Source: Brenneria sp. hezel4-2-4
GTDB taxonomy: Bacteria > Pseudomonadota > Gammaproteobacteria > Enterobacterales > Enterobacteriaceae
Assembly (NCBI RefSeq): GCF_013155275.1
Contig: NZ_JABJXS010000004.1
Location: forward strand, 186,001-250,000
Length of the DNA stretch: 64,000 bases
Direction of reading: 5' to 3'
How positions within the stretch are numbered: the stretch's first letter is position 1; each line of letters begins with the position of its first letter. Positions 21,488-33,790 of this stretch are shown here, piece by piece. Position numbers and translations under genes: made by a program. Under the pieces are notes generated by a model that did no database searches, was not told where the DNA came from, and was given only the letters and a program-made list of their open reading frames with translations.

Positions 21488-22384
21488 TCAGGCCTGATTC
21501 AGCAATCTGGGAATTTCCCGTAAAAACCAGGATTTAGCCTCCCCCATACTGTCCCGTCGCCAGGCCATGATAATCTGACTTTCTATCGAATATTCAGGGC
21601 TGACGACACGTAACCGGCCTTCGGCGATATCCTGCGCCACCATCGGATAAGGCATGGTCGCCACCCCCAGTCCGGCCAGCAGCGCCCGCCGTTTATCATC
21701 AAGAGACGTCACGGTCAGCCGCGGTTGCTTATCCAGCAGTTGGACGGTTAGCACCGGGCGCTCACGGGCGGTATCGGCAACGGCAATCCCGCGGTATTTC
21801 AAGCGGGTAACTTCAGAAAGCGGCTCCGACTCCTGATGAATAGGATGATCCGGGCTGGCCACGTAGATGTTATTCATCGTATAAAGCTTGCGGCTGTTTA
21901 CTTCAGAAGACGCCCGGAAGTGCATATCCGGCGCAATCACGATATCCGCCCGCCCTTGCTCCAGACGCTCCCAGGCGCCCGCCAGAATTTCGGTCAGCAA
22001 AGAAACCTGCGTATTGGCCTTCAGCGCCAGTTTATCGATCAGCGGAAACAGTTTTTCAGTGGGGATCAGCCCTTCAACCACAATCGTCAGATGCGTTTCC
22101 CAGCCGCGGGCCAGCGCTTCCGCGTCCGTGGTAATCTTATCCGCCGCTTCCAGTAAAATACGCCCGCGCTCCAGCAGCATCCGTCCCACATTGGTGAATT
22201 TGGTACGGTGCCCGGAACGATCAAACAGCACGACATCCAACTCTTCTTCCAGCTTTTGCATGGTATAGCTGAGCGCGGAAGGCACCCGCCCCAACTCGTC
22301 CGCCGCGGCGGCAAAACTTCCCCGACGATCGATCGCATCCATGACTCTTAAAGCTTCCAGCGTCAATGCCCGTTCTTTAGCCAT
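21488..22384 (-). CDS. yhaJ: LysR-family regulator YhaJ
   Basis: 298 residues: N-terminal winged HTH (GSFAAAADELGRVPSALSYT) nearly identical to E. coli YhaJ and a periplasmic-binding-like effector domain. YhaJ is reported to sense aromatic compounds and control yqjF-type and virulence genes. MAKERAL at 22384 is the homologous start; an ATG four codons upstream (22396) is possible, neither with a strong Shine-Dalgarno. Divergent from yhaK. Confidence 0.9.
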   Translation of the reverse strand: MAKERALTLEALRVMDAIDRRGSFAAAADELGRVPSALSYTMQKLEEELDVVLFDRSGHRTKFTNVGRMLLERGRILLEAADKITTDAEALARGWETHLTIVVEGLIPTEKLFPLIDKLALKANTQVSLLTEILAGAWERLEQGRADIVIAPDMHFRASSEVNSRKLYTMNNIYVASPDHPIHQESEPLSEVTRLKYRGIAVADTARERPVLTVQLLDKQPRLTVTSLDDKRRALLAGLGVATMPYPMVAQDIAEGRLRVVSPEYSIESQIIMAWRRDSMGEAKSWFLREIPRLLNQA

Positions 22385-22495
22385 TTTGGTACTCATTCAG
22401 GAATTTTGAATATACCCACCAGATTAACTAGCTAACAATCCAGCGTCCACACAATTACTATTGGTTTCAGAAATAATTATCCAGGTCAAACTACC

Positions 22496-23200
22496 ATGAT
22501 CATAAGAAGAGCGGCAGAACAATGCGGTCAAGCTGACTATGGCTGGCTACAGGCACGCTATACTTTTTCTTTCGGCCATTATTTCGACCCACAGCTGCTG
22601 GGGTATGCATCATTGCGGGTGCTAAATCAGGAAGTGCTGACGCCAGGGTCTTCATTTCAGCCCCGTACTTATCCGCGCGTGGATATTTTAAATATCATCC
22701 TTCAGGGTGAAGTGGAGTACCGCGGCAGCGACGGCCTCCATGTCCAGGCCAAAGAAGGTGATGCTCTATTGCTCGCAACGCAGCCCAATGTCAGCTACAG
22801 CGAGCATAACATCAGCCCCGCTAAGCCGCTGACGCGCATGCAGCTTTGGCTGAATGCCTGCCCGACGCGCGAAAACAGTCCGCTGCAACGGTTGACGCTG
22901 AATAAAAGCGGCCACAGTTTACTGGCTTCGCCAGAAGGGGAACAAAGCAGCATGCAGCTCCGCCAGCAGGTATGGATCCATCATCTGGAACTGCAAAAAA
23001 ATGCGCAACAGGCCATTAAACTGAACGGCAATCAGGCTTATCTTCAGTTGATCCATGGCTCAATGGCCGTTAGTAGCGGTCATCAACATCGTGGCGAGAC
23101 GCTGTACTGCGGCGACGGCGCCTTTATCCAGCAGGAAACCGAGTTGACCATGCAGGCTGCAACACCGCTGCGCGCCTTGCTGATCGATCTGGTGGTTTAA
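22496..23200 (+). CDS. yhaK: Pirin-like bicupin YhaK
   Basis: 234 residues, double cupin of the pirin family. The N-terminal half carries SFGHYFDP and NIILQGEVEYRG and aligns throughout with E. coli YhaK, a redox-sensitive cytosolic protein of unknown reaction. Divergent from yhaJ, a likely regulator. The E. coli order breaks right after this gene, which here is followed by zur. Confidence 0.88.
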   Translation: MIIRRAAEQCGQADYGWLQARYTFSFGHYFDPQLLGYASLRVLNQEVLTPGSSFQPRTYPRVDILNIILQGEVEYRGSDGLHVQAKEGDALLLATQPNVSYSEHNISPAKPLTRMQLWLNACPTRENSPLQRLTLNKSGHSLLASPEGEQSSMQLRQQVWIHHLELQKNAQQAIKLNGNQAYLQLIHGSMAVSSGHQHRGETLYCGDGAFIQQETELTMQAATPLRALLIDLVV

Positions 23201-23304
23201 CCTCTCTTGGCCAATATCTGCCGGTGAATGCCGCGGGTTCTGCGTTTTCTTTCAGTCGTGGTAAGATATCCCTATTGTTCTCAACGCGTCAGGGTTATAC
23301 GGCG

Positions 23305-23814
23305 ATGGATTCAACCAATCAGGACAAACTACTTGCCCAGGCTGAACAGATTTGTCAGCACCGTGGCGTACGGCTGACGCCGCAGCGGCTGGAAGTGTTA
23401 CGCCTGATGATGCAACAGGCCGGCGCTATCAGCGCTTACGACCTGCTTGATCTATTACGGATATCCGAACCGCAAGCCAAGCCGCCGACGGTATACCGCG
23501 CGCTGGATTTTCTTCTGGAGCAGGGGTTTATTCACCGGGTGGAGTCAAACAATAGCTATGTGCTTTGCCATCATATCGACAGTCACAGTCACACCTCCGC
23601 GCTATTTATCTGCGATCGTTGCGGTCAGGTGACCGAACGGCAGACTGAAGGCGTGGAAGAAACGCTGCGTGATTTGGCGCAACAGTCCGGGTTTACCTTG
23701 CACCACAGCGTTATTGAAGCACATGGATTCTGTGAGAGTTGTCAGGAAGTCGCCTTGTGCAAACAGCCGGATCATTGCGATCACGACCATACGGTGCCAA
23801 TCAAAAAGCGCTAG
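23305..23814 (+). CDS. zur: Zur, zinc uptake regulator
   Basis: 169 residues of the Fur family: winged helix (RLTPQRLEVLRLM; KPPTVYRALDFLLEQGF) and a C-terminal zinc domain with CDRCG, CESC and the His/Cys-rich tail CDHDH. It represses zinc uptake genes when zinc is sufficient. The ATG at 23305 matches homologs; upstream codons are leader. Confidence 0.93.
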   Translation: MDSTNQDKLLAQAEQICQHRGVRLTPQRLEVLRLMMQQAGAISAYDLLDLLRISEPQAKPPTVYRALDFLLEQGFIHRVESNNSYVLCHHIDSHSHTSALFICDRCGQVTERQTEGVEETLRDLAQQSGFTLHHSVIEAHGFCESCQEVALCKQPDHCDHDHTVPIKKR

Positions 23815-23870
23815 CCCGACCTGTTTAACAGCGAATCGGGCACGTTCGCCGTGCCCCGCCAGAATTTGGT

Positions 23871-24149
23871 TTACTGGCTGTTTTTTATACTCTTCTTAAA
23901 ATCACCAATAAACTCTTTTAAAGCCGGATGTATTTTTTTGAACATCTCGTCTTTCCTGTTAAGCATGACGACCTCGCCAAACAATTTCATACCGATTAAA
24001 AATGGATAAATATGCTCTTCGGGAAGCGCTGTTTTACCATCGGACAAAGAAATGACTTTGATGAGATCATCATGCGAGGTGAACTGAAATGAGATTTCAT
24101 TCTCAGGCTGTTCCGTATCTTTTACGGTAATGACATAATTTTTCGACAT
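23871..24149 (-). CDS. DUF3861 family protein
   Basis: 92 residues, cytosolic, with the DUF3861 pattern: short beta hairpin (YVITVKD), FTSHDDLIKVI, and LIGMKLFGEVVMLNRKDEMF. Function unknown. It occupies the place between zur and lexA where E. coli has dinF and yjbJ, and is read toward zur. Confidence 0.75.
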   Translation of the reverse strand: MSKNYVITVKDTEQPENEISFQFTSHDDLIKVISLSDGKTALPEEHIYPFLIGMKLFGEVVMLNRKDEMFKKIHPALKEFIGDFKKSIKNSQ

Positions 24150-24417
24150 AGGCTAATTCCACTTAATGCAGGTGTGATTATAAAGAGGTTTATTCTCCCG
24201 CTACACCATACAAGAAATTGCCGGACGAAACCTACGTTTTCATATCGCGCTATGATGAGATCCTTCCGCCGCGTTTTCAGGCTTCCACGACATACCTCAT
24301 TTTCCCCGCGCGATCTGTTGCATCGGGGCGTTTGCGCATATAAGGGATAAGCAATATCGCCCCGGAATCGAAGCGATAGAGAAGACGCGTCAGCGCCGCC
24401 GTTGCAAAAGACGGCAA

Positions 24418-25026
24418 TCAGCTCCAGTCGCCATTGCGGATCACGCCGACGGCCAGACCTTCAATAGAGAAATTCTGCTCGCGCAGATCGACGACGATAG
24501 GTGAAAATTCATCGTTTTCAGCCAGAAGATGAATGGTATTGCCTTGTTTTTTTAGTCGTTTTACTGTCACTTCATCTTCAATGCGCGCCACGACAACCTG
24601 CCCGTTACGGACATCTTGCGTTTTATGGACGGCCAGCAAATCCCCATCCATAATGCCGATATCTTTCATCGACATGCCGCTCACGCGTAGAAGGAAATCG
24701 GCACTCGGCTTGAACATTGACGGATCGACCTGGTAATGACACTCAATGTGCTGCTGCGCCAAAAGCGGCTCACCTGCCGCGACGCGACCAATCAACGGAA
24801 TGCCAGCCTCTTCTTCCATCAGCAAGCGAATACCGCGCGATGCGCCGGATACAATTTCAATGACGCCTTTACGCGCCAAGGCTTTTAAATGCTCCTCGGC
24901 AGCGTTCGGCGAACGAAATCCTAGCTGCTGGGCGATTTCCGCACGTGTTGGCGGCATACCGGTGTGCGCAATATGATCGCGGATCAGGTCATAAACCTGC
25001 TGCTGTCTGGCTGTTAATGCTTTCAT
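24418..25026 (-). CDS. lexA: LexA, SOS repressor
   Basis: 202 residues, identical in length to E. coli LexA. Winged helix ([20 protein letters not shown]), Ala-Gly self-cleavage site in [10 protein letters not shown], catalytic Ser in GMSMKDIG and Lys in VKRLKKQG. It represses DNA-damage genes until RecA-stimulated cleavage. The ATG at 25026 is 8 bases from the first SOS box, as in E. coli. dinF does not follow. Confidence 0.97.
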   Translation of the reverse strand: MKALTARQQQVYDLIRDHIAHTGMPPTRAEIAQQLGFRSPNAAEEHLKALARKGVIEIVSGASRGIRLLMEEEAGIPLIGRVAAGEPLLAQQHIECHYQVDPSMFKPSADFLLRVSGMSMKDIGIMDGDLLAVHKTQDVRNGQVVVARIEDEVTVKRLKKQGNTIHLLAENDEFSPIVVDLREQNFSIEGLAVGVIRNGDWS

Positions 25027-25034
25027 TCCGCCCC

Positions 25035-25071
25035 CTGGTTGTTTATACAGTTTCGCTGTGAGTATATACAG
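25035..25071 (-). promoter_or_regulatory. Two SOS boxes in the lexA promoter
   Basis: CTGGTTGTTTATACAG (25035-25050) and CTGTGAGTATATACAG (25056-25071) both fit CTG-N10-CAG. Their spacing of 21 bp is the arrangement seen in the E. coli lexA promoter. Confidence 0.93.
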
Positions 25072-25135
25072 GTCATTGCCAATTGGGAACCGGGATGTGC
25101 GTAAAGCGCCGGTTTTTATTAAGTTATGCAATCCT

Positions 25136-25489
25136 TCAGGCAAAATTTTGCCAAAGAATACTGCCCCAGACGACAGCCGCCAACAGTATGGCGACAAACA
25201 CCGCGGCCGAACCGATGTCCTTTGCCCGACCGGATAACTCATGCCGTTCAGTACCAATACGATCGACCACCGCTTCAATCGCGCTGTTCGCCAGTTCAAA
25301 CAGCATAATCAATACCACGACGGCGATCAGGAGTAATTTCTCGACCAGCGTCACGGGCAGTAGGCAAGCGATAATCGTGGCAATAATGGTCAACCCGGTT
25401 TCCTGACGGAACGCCGCCTCATGCAGCCATGCCTGCTTTAATCCTTGCAGAGAATAGCCCATTGCCTTGATTATCCGGGTCAGCCCCAT
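25136..25489 (-). CDS. dgkA: Diacylglycerol kinase DgkA
   Basis: 117 residues, three membrane helices, with the active-site segment [15 protein letters not shown] (catalytic Glu and metal-binding Glu/Asn). It phosphorylates diacylglycerol to phosphatidate in membrane lipid recycling. Between lexA and plsB, in E. coli order and divergent from plsB. Confidence 0.95.
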   Translation of the reverse strand: MGLTRIIKAMGYSLQGLKQAWLHEAAFRQETGLTIIATIIACLLPVTLVEKLLLIAVVVLIMLFELANSAIEAVVDRIGTERHELSGRAKDIGSAAVFVAILLAAVVWGSILWQNFA

Positions 25490-25628
25490 TGTTTTATTCC
25501 TCCATTCACCATTATTTATAAGCGATCGACCGCATTTTAACGCTTAACCGTTGTCTCATCACAACAGATCTCCGGCGCAGTTTCTGGTATCCTTGCGACG
25601 CATTGCTAACAAGAGGCTTCAAGTTGTT

Positions 25629-28100
25629 ATGTCAGGTTGGCGTAAAATTTACTATAACTTATTGAATTTCCCACTCAAACTGTTAGTGAAAAGTAAAGTC
25701 ATCCCCATAGATCCCGTGGCTGAGTTGGGGTTAGATCCCTCGCGCCCGGTTCTCTATGTGTTGCCTTACAATTCTCAGGCAGATTTACTGACACTAAGAA
25801 CAAAATGTCAGGCGTTAGGTCTGCCGGATCCACTACAGCCGGTAGATATCGGCGGAACGCAGTTGCCCAGTCATGTCTTTATCAATGACGGCCCGCGCGT
25901 CTTCCGCTATTACGTTCCGAAACAAAAATCCGTCAAGCTATTTCACGACTATCTGGACTTGCATAGCGCCAATCCCGATCTTGACGTGCAAATGGTGCCG
26001 GTATCGGTGATGTTCGGACGTTCTCCCGGTCGTGAAGGGCAACATCAGGCGACGCCTCATTTGCGTCTGCTCAACGGCATTGAGAAGTTCTTTGCCGTAC
26101 TGTGGCTTGGTCGCGACAGTTTCGTGCGTTTTTCCAGCCCGGTGTCATTACGCTATATGGCAACTGAACACGGCACGGATAAAACCATCGCGCACAAGCT
26201 CGCCCGCGTCGCACGCATGCACTTCTCGCGTCAACGTCTGGCCGCAGTCGGTCCGCGACTGCCGGTACGTCAGGAGTTGTTTAATAAGCTGCTGGATTCG
26301 AAAGCGATCAAAAAAGCCGTTGACGACGAAGCACGCAGCAAAAAAATATCGCATGAGAAAGCGCAGCAAAACGCGATTGCCCTAATGGAAGAGATCGCCG
26401 CCGATTTCTCCTATGAAGCCGTGCGCCTGTCAGACCGCGTATTGAGCTGGACATGGAACCGCCTCTACCAGGGCATCAACGTTCACAATGCCGAACGTGT
26501 ACGCCAACTGGCGCAGGACGGGCACGAAATCGTCTATGTTCCCTGCCATCGCAGCCATATGGATTATCTTCTGCTTTCCTATGTGCTCTATCATCAGGGG
26601 CTGGTGCCGCCGCACATCGCCGCCGGGATCAACCTGAATTTCTGGCCTGCCGGCCCGATCTTCCGACGTCTGGGGGCCTTCTTCATCCGCCGCACGTTCA
26701 AAGGCAATAAACTCTATTCCACCATTTTTCGCGAATACCTGGGCGAGCTATTTTCCCGCGGCTATTCCGTCGAATACTTCATGGAAGGCGGCCGCTCACG
26801 TACCGGCCGTTTGCTGGAGCCGAAAACCGGTACGCTGGCGATGACCATTCAGGCCATGCTGCGCGGCGGTACGCGCCCGATTACGCTGGTGCCGATTTAT
26901 GTCGGTTATGAGCACGTCATGGAAGTCGGGACTTATGCCAAAGAGCTGCGCGGCGCGACGAAAGAAAAAGAAGGCTTTATGCAGATGGTGCGCGGCCTGC
27001 GTAAGTTGCGTAACCTGGGACAAGGCTATGTGAACTTCGGGGAACCGCTGCCGCTGACCGCCTATCTGAATCAGCATGTGCCGCAATGGCGTGACGCCAT
27101 CGACCCGATTGAAGCCCAGCGCCCAAGCTGGCTCACGCCGACCGTGCAGGATATCGCGACGGATATCATGGTGCGCATCAACAATTCCGCGGCGGCGAAC
27201 GCCATGAATCTCTGTTCGACGGCATTGCTGGCCTCGCGTCAGCGTTCTTTGACCCGCGAACAAATGTGCGAACAGTTGGATTGTTACCTGCAACTGCTGC
27301 GCAACGTGCCTTACCATAAAGACATCACCGCGCCGAAAAAGACGCCTGATGAATTGCTGGAACACGCGCTGGGGATGAATAAATTTGAAGTCGAGAAAGA
27401 CAATATCGGCGACATCATTATTCTGCCGCGGGAACAGGCCGTGCTGATGACCTATTACCGCAATAACATTCAGCATCTGCTGATACTGCCTTCACTTATT
27501 GCCAGCATAGTGATCCATCATCGGCGTATTACCCTGCACGAACTGGTGCGGCAGATTACGCTGCTTTATCCCCTGCTTCAGGCGGAACTGTTTCTGTATT
27601 ACACCAAAGAGCAACTGCCGGACGTGTTATCCACGCTGACCGAAGAACTGACGCGGCAGCAGCTACTGTGCGCCAAAGAAGGTAACTTGCTTATCAACCC
27701 GGCGCGTATCCGCACGCTACAGCTGCTGGCGGCCGGCGTACGTGAGACGCTGCAACGCTATGCCATTACGCTGTCGTTGCTGGGCGCAAATCCGGGGATC
27801 AATCGCGGGACGCTGGAAAAAGAGAGCCGAAATATGGCGCAACGGCTATCGGTGCTGCACGGCATTAACGCGCCGGAGTTCTTTGACAAAGCCGTATTTT
27901 CAACCCTGGTGGCCACGTTACGCAGCGAAGGCTACATCTCGGATACCAGCGAGGCGGCGCGGGGAAATATCCTGGAGATATATAACATTCTGGCCGACCT
28001 GATCACCCCGGAGGTCAGGCTGACGATTGAAAGCGCCAGCTCGCCTGCGGTGGCTGAAAAAGAAACGCTGAAAGCAGCAGACGTTCCCTCGCAAGAGTAG
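25629..28100 (+). CDS. plsB: Glycerol-3-phosphate 1-O-acyltransferase PlsB
   Basis: 823 residues. The acyltransferase block shows [17 protein letters not shown] (catalytic HxxxxD), the glycerol-phosphate-binding segment [13 protein letters not shown] and [14 protein letters not shown]. It transfers an acyl chain to sn-glycerol-3-phosphate, the first step of phospholipid synthesis, at the inner membrane. MSGW at 25629 is the homologous start; the frame is open 26 codons upstream and the Shine-Dalgarno is weak, so a longer form cannot be excluded. Confidence 0.95.
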   Translation: MSGWRKIYYNLLNFPLKLLVKSKVIPIDPVAELGLDPSRPVLYVLPYNSQADLLTLRTKCQALGLPDPLQPVDIGGTQLPSHVFINDGPRVFRYYVPKQKSVKLFHDYLDLHSANPDLDVQMVPVSVMFGRSPGREGQHQATPHLRLLNGIEKFFAVLWLGRDSFVRFSSPVSLRYMATEHGTDKTIAHKLARVARMHFSRQRLAAVGPRLPVRQELFNKLLDSKAIKKAVDDEARSKKISHEKAQQNAIALMEEIAADFSYEAVRLSDRVLSWTWNRLYQGINVHNAERVRQLAQDGHEIVYVPCHRSHMDYLLLSYVLYHQGLVPPHIAAGINLNFWPAGPIFRRLGAFFIRRTFKGNKLYSTIFREYLGELFSRGYSVEYFMEGGRSRTGRLLEPKTGTLAMTIQAMLRGGTRPITLVPIYVGYEHVMEVGTYAKELRGATKEKEGFMQMVRGLRKLRNLGQGYVNFGEPLPLTAYLNQHVPQWRDAIDPIEAQRPSWLTPTVQDIATDIMVRINNSAAANAMNLCSTALLASRQRSLTREQMCEQLDCYLQLLRNVPYHKDITAPKKTPDELLEHALGMNKFEVEKDNIGDIIILPREQAVLMTYYRNNIQHLLILPSLIASIVIHHRRITLHELVRQITLLYPLLQAELFLYYTKEQLPDVLSTLTEELTRQQLLCAKEGNLLINPARIRTLQLLAAGVRETLQRYAITLSLLGANPGINRGTLEKESRNMAQRLSVLHGINAPEFFDKAVFSTLVATLRSEGYISDTSEAARGNILEIYNILADLITPEVRLTIESASSPAVAEKETLKAADVPSQE

Positions 28101-28107
28101 AGCTTGA

Positions 28108-28147
28108 AAAAGACCGGCGGCGATATCTTTCGCCGCCGGTCTTTATT
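28108..28147. terminator. Bidirectional terminator between plsB and ubiA
   Basis: A 14-bp perfect stem AAAGACCGGCGGCG/CGCCGCCGGTCTTT with a short loop, flanked by A- and T-rich arms on both sides. Confidence 0.9.
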
Positions 28148-28155
28148 TCATCGGC

Positions 28156-29019
28156 TTATAGGCTGAACAGCACACCGGCAAACAGCACCATTCCAACATA
28201 GTTGTTATTTCTGAATGCCCGGAAACAGGCATCCCGCTCGCGCCCGGCAATCAACGTTTGCTGGTACGCAAACAGCCCGGCGGCAACCAACAGCGACACG
28301 TAGAATACCGGGCCTAACGATGACATGTAGCCCAGTACCGCCAGCAGCAGCAAAACGCCCGCTTGCAGCAGGCCGATAATCAACGTATCAAAACGCCCGA
28401 ACAAGATGGCGGTGGATTTGATGCCGATCTTGAGATCGTCATCCCGATCCACCATGGCGTATTGCGTGTCGTAGGCCACCGTCCAGCAGACATAAGCCAG
28501 AAACATCATCCAGCAGGTTAGCGGCAATGCCTCGCTCACCGCCGCATAGGCCATGGGTATCGACCAGCCGAAAGCCGCCCCCAGAACAAGCTGGGGCAAG
28601 TGGCTGACACGCTTCATAAACGGATAGACCCATGCCAACGCCAGCCCGGCGACGGAAAGCCAGATGGTCATTTTATTCAACGTCAGGACCAGACCAAACG
28701 CCAGCAGAACCAACACCACAAACAATACTTTGGCCGATTGCTCGCTGACCATCCCGCTGGGCAGCGGACGCGAAGCCGTGCGCTTTACGTGTCCGTCAAA
28801 ATGCCGATCGGCGTAATCATTGATGACGCACCCCGCCGCCCGCATCAAAAAGACGCCCGCGACGAAAACAAACAATATCCACGGTTCCGGCGCTCCTCGC
28901 CCTGCCAGCCATAATGCCCATAAGGTCGGCCACAGCAGCAGCAGAGAACCTATCGGCTTATCAATACGCATCAACCGACAGTAAGCCAGCCATTTCCCCG
29001 CTGTTACACTTCTTTCCAA
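28156..29019 (-). CDS. ubiA: 4-hydroxybenzoate octaprenyltransferase UbiA
   Basis: 287 residues, about eight membrane segments, with both Asp-rich prenyl-diphosphate/Mg motifs: [11 protein letters not shown] and [13 protein letters not shown]. It prenylates 4-hydroxybenzoate in ubiquinone synthesis. Downstream of ubiC with 24 bases between, an operon as in E. coli. Confidence 0.95.
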   Translation of the reverse strand: MERSVTAGKWLAYCRLMRIDKPIGSLLLLWPTLWALWLAGRGAPEPWILFVFVAGVFLMRAAGCVINDYADRHFDGHVKRTASRPLPSGMVSEQSAKVLFVVLVLLAFGLVLTLNKMTIWLSVAGLALAWVYPFMKRVSHLPQLVLGAAFGWSIPMAYAAVSEALPLTCWMMFLAYVCWTVAYDTQYAMVDRDDDLKIGIKSTAILFGRFDTLIIGLLQAGVLLLLAVLGYMSSLGPVFYVSLLVAAGLFAYQQTLIAGRERDACFRAFRNNNYVGMVLFAGVLFSL

Positions 29020-29043
29020 CGGACTGATCTCCTCAATTACCGG

Positions 29044-29565
29044 CTAGCCTTCACGGCTATCCGAAAAATAAAGCGGTGCCTCAGGTAAAAAAAGCTCGGT
29101 CAACAACAAAGGATGACCAGAAAGGCACAAACGGGAACGACGCGCCCACAGACTCTCACCGCAGCCGATGCGGATATAGTCACGCGTCAGGGCATCGTGT
29201 TGAAACAGATAACGCCCCAGCGGCACATTACCGATTTTCGTCAGCGCCGCGCCTGCGCCATCCAGCGTTTGTTGGGGGATCAGGGTGCGGCCGAATAACC
29301 AGGGACGCCCGTCGCCATACAACACAACCTCACGCAGCCAATAACGCTCACTGACGGGCAGGTGCGCGCGTTCATCGGTCAACGCCTCAGGAGAGAGAAA
29401 ACGTTCATTGCGGATAGTCACCGTCAGTTGAGCGCAATAGCCATCAAGGCGCTGCGTCATTGAATCGGTTTCCATCAGCCAGTCCTCGATGTGCGCAGGA
29501 ATTATTGCGGGCTTTTCGGTAAACCATTCAAGAGCACGCAGGGAAATTGGCGCATCATCAGACAT
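29044..29565 (-). CDS. ubiC: Chorismate lyase UbiC
   Basis: 173 residues of the chorismate lyase fold, with the conserved ERYWLREVVLYGDGRPWLFGR core containing the catalytic Arg. It converts chorismate to 4-hydroxybenzoate and pyruvate, feeding UbiA. The upstream gap to 29783 holds a palindrome ACACGTTC-T-GAACGTGT (29642-29658) of unknown use. Confidence 0.93.
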   Translation of the reverse strand: MSDDAPISLRALEWFTEKPAIIPAHIEDWLMETDSMTQRLDGYCAQLTVTIRNERFLSPEALTDERAHLPVSERYWLREVVLYGDGRPWLFGRTLIPQQTLDGAGAALTKIGNVPLGRYLFQHDALTRDYIRIGCGESLWARRSRLCLSGHPLLLTELFLPEAPLYFSDSREG

Positions 29566-29783
29566 TATCCCTACTCCACTCGGGGTTGATTTGTAAATAA
29601 AGTAAACGTCTCATATTGTAGCGCAGAATCGCACTCCGATAACACGTTCTGAACGTGTGGTTAACTATAAGGGGGGCTTTTTATACGATCAGGATGTGCC
29701 GACCGACGCCAAGCGCGGCCAGAGGTGAGAGATTTTTCGGCGCGGTTCAGATAACAGGCGCGGTAAACGCCCGCGCGGACGGG

Positions 29784-31202
29784 TTAAAGCCGTTCAAAAA
29801 GCCGCTGCCCTTTCTGGATTTCCGCCACCAGTTGCTGATGGGAAAAACCGTCAAAACGGTTAGGATCATAAATCACCGACGGACTGAGCTTATTTTCCAG
29901 CAATAACTGATTCACGAAGAGAAAACCGAGCGTTCGCGCGTTGCCATCAGTAAAACAATGCGCCTGTTCCAACGTCTGGCATAGCCTGGCAATTTCGGTC
30001 AACTTTCCTTTTTCATCGCTTATCTGGCCGATATTCTGACGATAATGGCTTATCTGCGTTTGGGCGTACGCCGCCGGATGCAGTTCTTCTGGGAGTATTG
30101 CTGGCGACAAGCTGTTAAGACTTATCCAGCTAATTCCGCCAAACCGGGTTTGAGGATTCACATCCTCTCCGGTTGCCGATGAAAACAGCATAAACGGAAA
30201 TGGCTCATTCCCTGTATAACGCTGCTTAAGTTCATTAAAGCCCTCCTTAGTCAGGTTATCATTTTTAAGGAGAACGAAGGAAACTGCTTGAGAACGGTAA
30301 CCTTTTTCCATAAAACTCAAAATATTACTATAATCATCATCTGATTCGGCGCTATCGTTCCGGCTGGTTTCACGCCCGAGGCTCACCAATAAACTGCTTG
30401 TGTGGGGTTCATCGCTTATTTTCAGCTCTTCAGTAAGCAATTTCACACTGTTAATGTCCACTACGCCGCCGATGGCTTTATCATGAAGTTGCGCCAACAT
30501 CGTTTCCGGCGATACGCGGTCATCACGCTGCAAATCATTGCGCAACACCTGTGTTAATCCGCGATACATACCGGCCATATATCCCGGCTCATTGTCAAAA
30601 CGCAAACCCTGATGTTTTCCATCGTCGTGCGCCTTGCCATCAAGCAGCATTCGCCAAATGTTTTTGATATCCACCATCCTGAACACCGGATGTTCGGACA
30701 TCACGGATTGCAGCTCGCCTTTCGCCTCTTCCATTTCTCTGATCGAATAGAGCGCCAGCATCATGCGCGCTTTGTTTTCCGCCCTGGCTCTACCGCCAAA
30801 CTCGCCATCTACGATAGCCTGGCGCATCGTTTCTGCCGCCGCGCTTTTCGGGATGTTCATATCACGGGCCACTCCTGCGACATCGGCGGCGACATTCGCC
30901 ATAAAACGCCCAAACCCCGGCCCGTGTAGCGGAACTTCCGGCGGAATAGTAAAACAGTGGAGCGACGACGAGAGCAAACCTTGATGCTTTGGTATCTGTT
31001 CCAAGCGATTAAACGCCGTTGTCCCGGCAAGCGCGTGCCGTAGATCAGAAGGTTGTTCCAATGCCGCCGGTGATGCGCCCGACGCCGCGCTGCTACTACC
31101 GGCCGCCTGATGGCTTCCCCGCAGAGAAGAACCACCCGCCTGCGCCGATTCGCCGCTGTATCCGACCGGAGACTGAATATGGGGTACGGAAGTGATACGC
31201 AC
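29784..31202 (-). CDS. Candidate type III effector with C-terminal Fic-type motif
   Basis: 472 residues. The first 55 are very rich in Ser, Gly and Ala (SVPHIQSPVGYSGES; GSSSAASGASPAA) with no acidic residue before residue 18, typical of type III secretion signals. No Sec signal or membrane segment is seen. Near the C-terminus HCFTDGNAR (residues 415-423) fits the Fic core HxFx(D/E)GNxR, and an SEHPV/helix-rich domain precedes it. Fic domains usually transfer AMP or other phosphate-linked groups to target proteins. I do not recognise a named effector. A hrp-box-like promoter lies about 130 bp upstream, which supports HrpL control. It stands alone between ubiC and groL, without a visible chaperone gene. 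Secretion and activity are inferred. Confidence 0.6.
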   Translation of the reverse strand: MRITSVPHIQSPVGYSGESAQAGGSSLRGSHQAAGSSSAASGASPAALEQPSDLRHALAGTTAFNRLEQIPKHQGLLSSSLHCFTIPPEVPLHGPGFGRFMANVAADVAGVARDMNIPKSAAAETMRQAIVDGEFGGRARAENKARMMLALYSIREMEEAKGELQSVMSEHPVFRMVDIKNIWRMLLDGKAHDDGKHQGLRFDNEPGYMAGMYRGLTQVLRNDLQRDDRVSPETMLAQLHDKAIGGVVDINSVKLLTEELKISDEPHTSSLLVSLGRETSRNDSAESDDDYSNILSFMEKGYRSQAVSFVLLKNDNLTKEGFNELKQRYTGNEPFPFMLFSSATGEDVNPQTRFGGISWISLNSLSPAILPEELHPAAYAQTQISHYRQNIGQISDEKGKLTEIARLCQTLEQAHCFTDGNARTLGFLFVNQLLLENKLSPSVIYDPNRFDGFSHQQLVAEIQKGQRLFERL

Positions 31203-31330
31203 GATGGATTTCCTTATTGATTATTGGCTGATGACCTGCCGATACATCAGCGGATACGGAGCGACGTCATAGGTGAACGGCTTTCGCAACTGCGCCTGAA
31301 CCGCAGCGTCGGCCGTGAATACAATTTCGA

Positions 31331-31358
31331 TGAGTGGAGATTTATGCCAAAAAGTTCC
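31331..31358 (-). promoter_or_regulatory. HrpL-type hrp box
   Basis: On the minus strand GGAACT (complement of 31353-31358) is followed by a 15-base spacer and CCACTCA (complement of 31331-31337). The consensus is GGAAC(C/T)-N15-16-CCACNNA, so all defining bases match. It points to the candidate effector gene whose start codon is about 130 bp away. Confidence 0.7.
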
Positions 31359-31430
31359 ATGCCGTTGTCCGGAAAAAAAAGATGCGGGGCACAAAAAAGC
31401 GGAGTGAAACGGTAAGCTGTTTATCAGATG

Positions 31431-31473
31431 AAAAAAGCCGATGACAAGAACGTTTATTCTTTGGTCATCGGCT
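31431..31473 (-). terminator. groL rho-independent terminator
   Basis: AGCCGATGAC/GTCATCGGCT stem (31436-31445 with 31464-31473); on the minus strand it ends in a run of T residues. About 100 bases beyond the groL stop. Confidence 0.85.
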
Positions 31474-31573
31474 GAGATTACAAAATACTTGAGATTACAA
31501 GGTACTATGGAATACCTGCATTACGCCGGTATGCACAGGATGCGGCGATCGTCAGAATGACGATCGCGGCTCA

Positions 31574-33262
<1,689 letters not shown>

Positions 33263-33275
33263 TTACGCGCAATTA

Positions 33276-33679
<404 letters not shown>

Positions 33680-33790
33680 GGAAGAAATTTACTTTTTTTG
33701 CATCAGATGATGCTTTTTTGTGCTAATGAAAATAAAAAGCCAGCAATATCAATACAATATTACCGGCTTATTTTGCTGTTCGATCAGGGT

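Noticed and set aside
31224..31415. 63-codon frame upstream of the candidate effector, possible chaperone gene
   Set aside because: Basic composition and no start signal; it overlaps the hrp box and is not acidic as type III chaperones are.
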